Source of the DNA: WTKG01 sp963735005
GTDB lineage: Bacteria > Actinomycetota > Actinomycetes > Actinomycetales > Demequinaceae
Assembly (NCBI GenBank): GCA_963735005.1
Contig: CAVTJA010000005.1
Location: forward strand, 372,001 to 436,000
Reading direction: 5' to 3'
DNA length: 64,000 bases
The number at the start of each line of letters is the position of its first letter. Position 1 is the stretch's first letter. Below are positions 8,236 through 15,059 of this stretch, one piece after another. The translations under genes were made by a program, and so were the position numbers. The notes beneath the pieces are model-generated. The model worked only from the letters and a program-made list of their open reading frames with translations, had not been told where the DNA came from and ran no database searches.

Positions 8236-9066
8236 ATGACCACCGTGCGGGAACTCACTCAGCTCCTGGACGGCATGTTCCCGCCCGCGCTGGCGGAGGA
8301 GTGGGACGCGGTCGGGCTCGCCGTCGGGGACTCTGCTGCCAAGGTCGAGCGTGTGCTGTTCGCGGTCGATCCCACGCTTGCCGTCGCGCGCGAGGCAATC
8401 GAGCGGGGGGTCCAGTTGCTCGTCACCCATCACCCGCTGATGCTGCGCGGCGTGACCTCCGTCGCGGCCGACACGCTCAAGGGTTCCGTGGTGCAGTTGC
8501 TGATCGCGAACGGGGTTGCGCTGTACTCCGCGCACACAAACGCCGACGCTGCGGCTGGCGGGGTCAACGACGCTCTGGCGGCCGCGTTTGGCGTCACCGC
8601 CACGGCTCCCCTCGTGCCGGAAGCCGCCGACGCGACGTGCGGGCAGGGCCGCGTCGGCACACTTGCCGAGCCCGTTTCGCTGCGGGACTTCGCGCAGCGG
8701 GTGGTGGCTGCGCTGCCCCACACGGCGCACGGCGTCCGCGTTGCTGGCGACCTCGAAGCGCCCGTCAGTCGCGTCGCGATCATGGGCGGCTCCGGCGGCG
8801 ACTTCCTTGACGCTGCGCGGGCCACGGGAGCTGACGTCTACGTGACCGCGGATCTGCGCCACCACACGGCGCTTGACGCGAGGGAGCTCGCGCTGTTGGG
8901 CGACGGCCGCCCCGCGCTCGTGGACGTGAGCCATTACGCGTCTGAATGGCTGTGGCTTCAGGCCGCCGCCGACGCCGTCGCCGGAGCCACCGGAGCTGAC
9001 ACCCACGTGAGCAACCTCGTTACCGACCCCTGGACGGCCCGCTTTGGCGCCGACCGCGACGCCTAG
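8236..9066 (+). CDS. Nif3-like dinuclear metal centre hexameric protein
   Basis: A 276-residue member of the Nif3/YbgI (DUF34) family, toroidal hexamers that hold two metal ions per subunit. Metal ligands are visible in THHPLM, HTNAD and the C-terminal DVSHYASE, all in family order. The compact actinobacterial form lacks the inserted PII-like domain. Often annotated GTP cyclohydrolase I type 2, but the physiological substrate is unsettled. It opens a tight operon with the zinc-ribbon protein, RNase HI, a phosphatase and a membrane protein. Confidence 0.9.
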   Translation: MTTVRELTQLLDGMFPPALAEEWDAVGLAVGDSAAKVERVLFAVDPTLAVAREAIERGVQLLVTHHPLMLRGVTSVAADTLKGSVVQLLIANGVALYSAHTNADAAAGGVNDALAAAFGVTATAPLVPEAADATCGQGRVGTLAEPVSLRDFAQRVVAALPHTAHGVRVAGDLEAPVSRVAIMGGSGGDFLDAARATGADVYVTADLRHHTALDARELALLGDGRPALVDVSHYASEWLWLQAAADAVAGATGADTHVSNLVTDPWTARFGADRDA

Positions 9067-9087
9067 ACTTAACCCAAGGAGAATCTC

Positions 9088-9822
9088 TTGCCCAACGCCC
9101 CCGCAGCCGACCAGCAGGCGCTGCTACAGGTCCAGGACCTGGACACTCGTATCCAGCAGGCCGAGCACCGCCGCGCCACGTTGCCGGCGCTCGCACGGCT
9201 CGACGAGCTGGGCGCGCGTGCGGGCGAGCTGCGGCAGACCATCGCCGAGCTCGCGGCGGAGGCGAGCGACGCGAAGCGCGCGGTCGCCAAGGCAGAGGAC
9301 GACGTCCAGGGGGTGCGCGACCGCGCCCAGCGCGACACGGACCGCATGAACGCCGGTGGCCTGGTCTCCAAAGAGCTGGTGGCGATGCAGAGCGAGCTGG
9401 ACGCGCTCGCCAAGCGCCAGGCGGACCTTGAAGACATCGAGCTCGAAGCGATGGAGGCTCTCGACGGCTTCGAGAAGAGCCTCGCCGCCGCCCGCGCAGA
9501 AATGGCGGAGGTCGAGGCCGAGATCGCCAAGGCCGAGGCGGAGCGCGACGAGGAGTTCGCGACCATCGACGCGCAGCTGGTGTCCCTCAAGTCCGGGCGT
9601 GCGGATGCGGTTGCGCCGCTCGACGCGGGCTTGGTGTCGCTGTACGAGAAGCAGCGGACTGCGCACGCGGGGGTGGGCGCCGCCGCGCTGCTCCAGGGCC
9701 AGTGCCAGGGCTGCCACATGAGCCTCAACCCCGCGGATCTCGCCACGATCGACAAGGCCGCCCCGGACGCCGTGGTGCGCTGCGAGGAGTGTGGCCGCAT
9801 CCTGGTGAGGCCGGCCGCATGA
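9088..9822 (+). CDS. Coiled-coil zinc-ribbon protein (C4-type)
   Basis: A 244-residue protein with a long helical coiled coil (about residues 10-175, heptads rich in Glu, Ala and Leu) and a C-terminal zinc ribbon, CQGC and CEEC, in roughly the last 40 residues. The family (CT398-like, zf-RING_7) is conserved beside Nif3 in actinobacteria and other bacteria; a role in RNA or protein trafficking has been suggested but not proven. It starts with TTG, supported by AAGGAGA 5 bases upstream and by the fit of MPNAPAADQQALL to the family N-terminus. Confidence 0.85.
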   Translation: MPNAPAADQQALLQVQDLDTRIQQAEHRRATLPALARLDELGARAGELRQTIAELAAEASDAKRAVAKAEDDVQGVRDRAQRDTDRMNAGGLVSKELVAMQSELDALAKRQADLEDIELEAMEALDGFEKSLAAARAEMAEVEAEIAKAEAERDEEFATIDAQLVSLKSGRADAVAPLDAGLVSLYEKQRTAHAGVGAAALLQGQCQGCHMSLNPADLATIDKAAPDAVVRCEECGRILVRPAA

Positions 9823-10295
9823 CCCGCACGCTCATCGTCCAGGCGGACGGCGGCTCGCGCGGAAATCCAGGGCCCGCCGGCTACGGAGCGCTCGTGACGG
9901 ACGCGGACTCGGGTGAGGTGCTTGCTGAGCGCGCCGGGTACCTTGGCGTGGCCACCAACAACGTCGCCGAGTATCGCGGCCTCGTGGAGGGATTGCGAGC
10001 AGCGCGCGAGGTAGACCCGCACGCACGCATCCAGGTGCGGCTCGACAGCAACCTGATCGTCCAGCAGATGAACGGCGCGTGGAAGATCAAGCACCCGGAC
10101 ATGAAGGCGCTCGCCTCCGAGGCGCGCGACGTCATCGCGGGCGCCTCCGTCACGTTCCAGTGGCAACCGCGCGCCCAGAACTCCCAGGCCGACGCGCTCG
10201 CGAACGAGGCGATGGACACGCGCCAGCCGTCCATCCGCCGGGGTATTGGCGCCGACGGCCCCGCCGCCGACACCTCCGGTCCCGGGCTGTTCTAG
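9819..10295 (+). CDS. rnhA: Ribonuclease HI
   Basis: Cleaves the RNA strand of RNA-DNA hybrids. The 158-residue protein keeps the catalytic carboxylates in order: Asp in VQADGGSRGNPGPAGYG, Glu in NNVAEYRGLVEGL, Asp in RLDSNLIVQQMNG and Asp in NSQADALANEA. Its ATG overlaps the stop of the zinc-ribbon gene (ATGA), and its own stop overlaps the start of the phosphatase gene by one base. In Mycobacterium (Rv2228c) these two domains form a single fused protein; here they are separate. Confidence 0.92.
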   Translation: MTRTLIVQADGGSRGNPGPAGYGALVTDADSGEVLAERAGYLGVATNNVAEYRGLVEGLRAAREVDPHARIQVRLDSNLIVQQMNGAWKIKHPDMKALASEARDVIAGASVTFQWQPRAQNSQADALANEAMDTRQPSIRRGIGADGPAADTSGPGLF

Positions 10296-11065
10296 TGGCG
10301 GCAGGCAAAGCGAGCGACGATGCGCCGCGCGAGTCCAAGGCGACGCGCGGGACGCCCCTGTTCGCGGCGACCAACGGCAAGGACCTTGTCAGCCCGCTGA
10401 CGCTGGTGTTCCTGCGCCACGGCGTCACGGACGACACCCTCAAGCACACGCTGTCGGGCTCCGGCACGCTTGGCCCGCCGCTCAACCCCGCCGGGCGGGT
10501 CCAGGCCGCGAAGGCCGCGGACGCGCTGTACCGCATCGGCCGCAAGACGTGGGAGCGCACCCCCAAGATCTCGCGGGTGATCGCTAGCCCGATGGTCCGC
10601 ACGCAGGAGACCGGGGCCGCCGTCGGCCGCCGCCTGGGACTCAAGGTGGAGACCGACGAGCGCCTGCAGGAGATCAACTTTGGCGAGTGGGACGGCATGA
10701 GCGGCGAGGCCGTGGCGGGCGCGTTCGGCAAGGCGATCCACGAGTGGCGGTTCGGGCGCATCGCGCCGCCGGGCGGCGAGTCCATCCCCGACGTCGGCGA
10801 GCGTCTGGACGGATTCATCCGCGAAGTCGCCGCCGAGCACGCCGCCCTGTGCCGGGATGGCGACGACGCGCCGCGGTCATACGCGCTCGCGAGCCACGCG
10901 GTCGCGATCAAGTCTGCGGTCGGGATTTCGCTCAAGGTTGACCCGTCGGCGTGGGGGAGCATCTGGCCCCAGCCGGCCACCTACACGATCATTGAACTGA
11001 GGGTCGCGCGAGACGGTACGGTGGCGGAGCGCCACCTGCTGTGCCTTGGCGCGATCGCGGATTAG
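10295..11065 (+). CDS. Histidine phosphatase family protein
   Basis: A 256-residue protein of the phosphoglycerate-mutase/histidine phosphatase fold. The active-site motif is FLRHGVTDDT, in which the first His is phosphorylated; SPMVRTQETG supplies the second arginine, and SHAVAIKSAV the distal histidine. An N-terminal extension of about 40 residues is low complexity. The GTG start overlaps the rnhA stop codon, so expression is probably coupled. The mycobacterial counterpart is the CobC-like half of Rv2228c. The substrate is not evident. Confidence 0.85.
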   Translation: MAAGKASDDAPRESKATRGTPLFAATNGKDLVSPLTLVFLRHGVTDDTLKHTLSGSGTLGPPLNPAGRVQAAKAADALYRIGRKTWERTPKISRVIASPMVRTQETGAAVGRRLGLKVETDERLQEINFGEWDGMSGEAVAGAFGKAIHEWRFGRIAPPGGESIPDVGERLDGFIREVAAEHAALCRDGDDAPRSYALASHAVAIKSAVGISLKVDPSAWGSIWPQPATYTIIELRVARDGTVAERHLLCLGAIAD

Positions 11066-11073
11066 GAGGCGTC

Positions 11074-11649
11074 ATGTCGACAGCGTGGATGAGTCCGGTG
11101 GTGTTGCTACGCGAGCCGTGGAGCGCCTTCGTGCGGAGGCTCACGCGCCGCGCCGTGGTACCGATTGCCGCCGCGGTGGTCGCGGGGCTGCCCGGCACGG
11201 GGTGGCTCGGCTGGTTCAACGAGACCTGGATCCGCGCGCTTGTGTGGTCCATCGGTTCACTTGGCCTGCTGCTGTGGTTCGTGGCGATCGCCAACGTGGT
11301 CCGGAACAGGCGCGTCCTGTTGGTGATGATGCCCACCGGCTCGCTCGAGTGGCCGCAGTCCTTCCAGGAGGTCTGGCTGCGCCGGCCAAAGGACTTCGTG
11401 ATCGGCAACACGATCCAGGTCGAGCCCTCGATGGGCACCGTCAGGGCGTCCGCCGCGGCTCCCTGGGTGACGCTCGTGGGCGACGAGGGCCGCATCAAGA
11501 ACCTTCCGCTTCACGGGCGCCGGCCCGGCGAGTGGGCCGCGGAGGCGAACGAGGAAATGGCGGGCAGGGGAGTCAAGCTCAAACTGGTGGGCAAGGCGGC
11601 CTCCACCGATATCTCCGGCGAGGCCGACGCCCCCGAAGACGAGTCCTAG
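11074..11649 (+). CDS. Small membrane protein, unknown function
   Basis: A 191-residue protein with two hydrophobic helices near residues 28-46 and 55-77 and a soluble C-terminal part ending in an acidic tail. No family was recognised. The ATG follows AGGAGG with 4 bases between. It is the last gene of the Nif3 operon and overlaps the convergent yaaA stop by 4 bases. Confidence 0.75.
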   Translation: MSTAWMSPVVLLREPWSAFVRRLTRRAVVPIAAAVVAGLPGTGWLGWFNETWIRALVWSIGSLGLLLWFVAIANVVRNRRVLLVMMPTGSLEWPQSFQEVWLRRPKDFVIGNTIQVEPSMGTVRASAAAPWVTLVGDEGRIKNLPLHGRRPGEWAAEANEEMAGRGVKLKLVGKAASTDISGEADAPEDES

Positions 11650-12423
11650 CCCCGCAGCACCAGCGCCAGTTCGCGCGGCCCCTTGGTGGGAGGCGGCGCG
11701 AGTTCCGCGGCAACCAGCGCGTGGCCCAAGGCGTCGCGGGCGGCGTCCGCAAGGTCACTGGCCGACGCGGGGGCCGCATCCAGGCGGACCAGAGCCCCGG
11801 CGAGCACGCCACGCGCGTGCTTCGCGAAGTGGCTGACGACGGTGCGCTTGCCGTTCGCCTCGGTGAGCACCTTGACCGTCACCCAGTCGGCGCCCGCCGG
11901 GCGCCACGCCGCCGCGTAGGTGGAGCTGCGGCAGTCAACGACCAGGCCTCCGTCCGCGAGCGCCTCGAGCGGCTTGGCCAGCAGCGGGCGCCAGAACGCC
12001 GCCAGCGGGCCGATGCGGCCAAGGGCCACCCCCATGGACAGCCGGTACGCCGGGATGCGGTCAGCGGGCGACAGGGCGCCCCACAGGCCGGACAGGATCC
12101 GCAGGCGACCCGCCGCACGCGCCAACGTGGCCTCGTCCCACGTCGCGGCGCCCGCGGCGTCGTACAGCACTCCCGTGTAGACGCGGGCGGCGGCGTCGGC
12201 CGGGCTGGTATCGAGAGACAGGTTCCAGGCGAGCTCGCCAGCGAGCGTCTCACCGAGGCCCAGCGCCGCCAAAGCGTTCTTCTGCGCGCTTACCCGGGCG
12301 AGCGTCGTCCGTACGCGATTGCGGGCTTGGGAGAGCTCCGGGTGTGCGACGGAGGCGGCGTCGAAGGGTGCTCCGGCGGACCGGCGGCGTCTTGCCTTCG
12401 GAGGGCGGGAGGAGCAGGAGCAC
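11646..12423 (-). pseudogene. yaaA: YaaA peroxide-stress protein, single-base frameshift
   Basis: YaaA binds DNA and limits Fenton damage by keeping free iron low. The N-terminus, VLLLLPPSEGKTPP, reads from the GTG at 12423, but the rest of the family sequence (APFDAASVAHPELSQARNRV, then GLWGALSPADRIPAYRLSMG and VSHFAKHARG) is in the next frame. The shift lies near 12373-12379, in CGCCGG on the coding strand; removing one C there restores a 258-residue protein of normal length. The remaining sequence shows no other damage, which favours a sequencing error or very recent mutation. No strong ribosome site precedes the GTG. Confidence 0.85.
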
Positions 12424-12483
12424 GGGCGACAGCCTATGCGCCCGCCGTCGGCGACTAAGACAACTCCCGGGTCATTGTGCGCA

Positions 12484-12549
12484 GCGCCCTGGCGGGTGTT
12501 TAGTGCCCAAAACATCGCGATTCTGGACACTAAACACCCGCTGGGGCGC
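12484..12549. repeat. Long intergenic palindrome upstream of rnpB
   Basis: Two perfect 14-base arms, GCGGGTGTTTAGTG (12492-12505) and its complement (12528-12541), flank a 22-base centre holding ATCGCGAT, itself palindromic. Outside a 2-base mismatch the pairing resumes as GCGCCC/GGGCGC. Each half reads as one copy of a roughly 27-base element, the two copies differing by a 2-base indel and a few substitutions, so this looks like two head-to-head repeats rather than a simple terminator. Confidence 0.75.
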
Positions 12550-12585
12550 GGGGCGGCGCGGAGGGCGCCGACTATGCTGGTGACG

Positions 12586-12955
12586 CGGATGAGTCGGCCA
12601 GGCGGCCGCGTGGCCCAGCAATGGGTCCCGAGGAACGTCCGGGCACCGCAGGGCAGGGTGGTGGCTAACGGCCACCCGGGGCGACCCGAGGGAAAGTGCA
12701 ACAGAAAGCAAACCGCCTCACTTCGGTGAGGTAAGGGTGAAACGGTGAGGTAAGAGCTCACCAGCGGACCAGGTGACTGGACCGGCTAGGTAAACCCCAC
12801 CCGGTGCAATGCCAAACAGGATGCGTTTGAGGGCGACCCGCTCGAGTATCCGGGTAGGCAGCTAGAGGCGTGCGGCAACGTACGTCGTAGATGGATGGCC
12901 GCCCGCCGCATTTCGGTGCGGTCGACAGAACCCGGCGTATCGGCCGACTCATCCG
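12586..12955 (+). ncRNA. rnpB: RNase P RNA (type A)
   Basis: Catalytic RNA that matures tRNA 5' ends. The ends pair as CGGATGAGTCGGCC with GGCCGACTCATCCG (P1). Universally conserved blocks are in order: GAGGAACGTCCGGGC, ACAGAAAGCAAACCGCC, GGTAAGGGTGAAACGGTGAG, the GGCTAGGTAAACCCCACC segment, and GACAGAACCCGGCGTAT near the 3' end. Length (about 370) suits an actinobacterial type A molecule. A -10-like TATGCT lies at 12573-12578, 8 bases before the predicted 5' end. Confidence 0.95.
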
Positions 12956-12995
12956 CCTGGCGGGAGCGCGCCCGCAAGCCGCGTACGCTCGCACC

Positions 12996-13847
12996 ATGTG
13001 GCCGGTCTACCTCGCGATACACATGGTGGGTCTGGTCGGGTTCAACCTGATGTTGCGGCGGTCGCTGCGCGACAAGCCCGACCCGTGGCTGATGGCGGCG
13101 ATCATGCAGACCGGGGTCGCAGTGCCGATGCTCGTGGCGCTGGCCGTCGCGCCGCCGGCGTGGGCTGAGTACAGCGGCCGCGAGTGGATGCAGCTCCTCG
13201 TGACCGCCGGCCTGGTGCTCGCCCTCCAGATCACCAACGCCAAGGCGCTCGAGTCGCTCGAGGCCGGCATGTACTCAGTGTTCTTCAACCTCCGCATCGT
13301 GTTCTCGACCGTCTTGGGGATCGTGTTCCTGGGTGAGGACGTGGTGTGGGTGCGAATCGTGGGCGGGGCGCTGATCCTCGCCGCGGTGGTGGTGGTCCGC
13401 CAAGAGGGAGACAGCCACGTCACGTCGCGCGGGATCAGGTGGGGCATAGCCGCTGCTCTGACGATCAGCGCGCTAAACCTCAGCGAAAAGGACCTTGTGG
13501 GACGCGTGGGCTACCTCGAGTATTTGATCCCCGCGATGCTGCTGGCATCGGCGGTGCTGTGGGCGGTGGTGCTGGCGCGCGGGGTCCGGATGCCGGTGCG
13601 CACCCTCGCCCAGCCGTCGATGCTCGCTCTCATGGTGTTTCGGGCTGCGTCCACGTTCGGGATGGTCGCGGCGTTCGCGACGGGCGCCGCGCTGAGCGTC
13701 GCCACCTACGTGTCGAGCCTGAGCGTCATCGCCCTGATGCTGGTGGGCGTGGTCGCGCTGGGCGAGCGCGACCATCTGTGGCGCAAGGCAATCTCGGCTG
13801 CTGCGGCGGCCGGTGGCCTCACGCTGATCTTCCTCGCTCAGCTCTAG
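12996..13847 (+). CDS. EamA/DMT-superfamily transporter
   Basis: A 283-residue integral membrane protein with about ten hydrophobic helices in two repeated halves, the pattern of drug/metabolite transporters. The halves meet near residue 145, after the sequence VVVVRQEG. Marker segments are LESLEAGMYSVFFNLRIVFS and LGEDVVWVRIVGGALILA in the first half and SVIALMLVGVVALGE in the second. Substrate cannot be read from sequence. The ATG at 12996 lies 40 bases after the 3' end of rnpB. Confidence 0.85.
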   Translation: MWPVYLAIHMVGLVGFNLMLRRSLRDKPDPWLMAAIMQTGVAVPMLVALAVAPPAWAEYSGREWMQLLVTAGLVLALQITNAKALESLEAGMYSVFFNLRIVFSTVLGIVFLGEDVVWVRIVGGALILAAVVVVRQEGDSHVTSRGIRWGIAAALTISALNLSEKDLVGRVGYLEYLIPAMLLASAVLWAVVLARGVRMPVRTLAQPSMLALMVFRAASTFGMVAAFATGAALSVATYVSSLSVIALMLVGVVALGERDHLWRKAISAAAAAGGLTLIFLAQL

Positions 13848-13895
13848 CGGGCCGACGCGCGTAGCCCCGACCGGCGCGTCCGCCTCGCGACACGC

Positions 13896-14141
13896 CTAGC
13901 AGCCGCCGCAGGTCCCAAGATGCGACATGAAGCACGCGCCCGCAACGAGGACCCAGTATGCGGCCGCAAGCGCGCCAACCACGATGCTGGCGATAGCGAG
14001 TTTCTTGCTCGTCGTGGCGCCGTCGCGCACGTCGAGCTGCATCGGCCGGCCCATGCTCAACGCGGCGACGACAGCTGCGACAATGCCGACGGCACCCTTC
14101 CAGTTCGTGGACCAGACGAATGGGTCCTGCGGCGTTTTGCC
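13896..14141 (-). CDS. Small two-helix membrane protein without a clear start codon
   Basis: A reading frame of up to about 82 codons with a convincing membrane-protein pattern: WSTNWKGAVGIVAAVVAALS forms a first helix, then MGRPMQLDVRDGATTSKK, a second helix (LAIASIVVGALAAAYWVLVA) and a cysteine-bearing tail ending CGGC. Between the stop of the upstream lipoprotein gene and the first helix there is no ATG, GTG or TTG in frame; the first candidates, TTG at 14060 and ATG at 14054, fall after the first helix. AGGAG is present at about 14150. Either the start has been lost, a rare codon is used, or the sequence has an error. Confidence 0.5.
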   Translation of the reverse strand, partial: GKTPQDPFVWSTNWKGAVGIVAAVVAALSMGRPMQLDVRDGATTSKKLAIASIVVGALAAAYWVLVAGACFMSHLGTCGGC

Positions 14142-14249
14142 GTGAGCGTCTCCTCGAGTACTCGGCGCGCCTCGATTCGAGCCGAGTGATCTGCGGAAGT
14201 GTTTGCGTGGCGAGATAGGTAAGCGTTGAGGAGTGCGGGACGGCCGTGG

Positions 14250-14975
14250 CTAGTTTGCGCACGGCCTTCCGTAGATGCCCTTTGCGGTCGCTGGCGAGCC
14301 CCACGCGATCATCACGACGGTGCCGTCCGACGTCGCGATCGCCATACGCGGCTTGCCGTTGGCGCTCACGATGAAGTTCTTGTAGGTGGCCTGGTCCCAG
14401 TCGTTCACGGTCACAAAGGTCGTGGCGTCCGGGAACATGGCCTTGACGTCCGCTTCGGCAGTGCCGAGTCGAATCCCTTGTGGCCCGACCGGCCCGTACT
14501 TGCCCGTGATGTCCGAGTCGGGGTACCCGCCGGATAGCAGGAACGACCCGATTTCCAGGTTCATGCTGTTCTTGTCGTCGTAGATCTTGTTCGGGTGGGC
14601 GGCGATCGCCAACAGCAACCACGAGCTTTCAATCGTCGGCGAGTACAGGAGTTGCGCCATCGAGCTGCACGAATTCGAATTCGACCGCCACCCCGAACTC
14701 TCCTCAAGCTCCGCGTAGGTCGCGCCCGTTTCGATAGTGCCGATGCCGTGATAGGTGAACGTGGTGTCGTACGGCCATTGCACCAGCAGGGCCGGCGACG
14801 CGTAGGGCGTGCTCGACACCGTGGGTGCTGGCGCGGGCGGGGCAGTGATGGCGGGCGCTTCCACGGGTGCAACCGTGGTGGCCGGGGCCGTTGGCTCGAC
14901 GGTGCGGTCCGTGCAGGCGGACGTCAGTAGCGCCGTCACCACGATCGCGGCGGCCAGGACGGGTCGGTGGCTCAT
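14250..14975 (-). CDS. Secreted lipoprotein, unknown function
   Basis: A 241-residue predicted lipoprotein with a short signal peptide and lipobox LTSAC (Cys21), followed by a Thr/Pro/Ala-rich spacer to about residue 60. The mature part is soluble and mixed, with three Cys residues after the anchor. Phrases such as GIRLGTAEADVKAMFP and the closing SPATAKGIYGRPCAN recall bacterial lipoproteins of unknown role that carry a short repeat starting IRLGTT. No enzyme motif was seen. Confidence 0.7.
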   Translation of the reverse strand: MSHRPVLAAAIVVTALLTSACTDRTVEPTAPATTVAPVEAPAITAPPAPAPTVSSTPYASPALLVQWPYDTTFTYHGIGTIETGATYAELEESSGWRSNSNSCSSMAQLLYSPTIESSWLLLAIAAHPNKIYDDKNSMNLEIGSFLLSGGYPDSDITGKYGPVGPQGIRLGTAEADVKAMFPDATTFVTVNDWDQATYKNFIVSANGKPRMAIATSDGTVVMIAWGSPATAKGIYGRPCAN

Positions 14976-15059
14976 GCCCCGAGTCTGGCGCCCGAGCGCG
15001 GCCGCCGCAAACGCTCAGGGTGAGCCGCGCGCACGAGTCCCGGGGCCGCCTCGCGGGCC

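Noticed and set aside
12484..12549. Simple transcription terminator upstream of rnpB
   Set aside because: The 22-base loop, internal palindrome and duplicated halves do not match a terminator hairpin, and no T-run follows.
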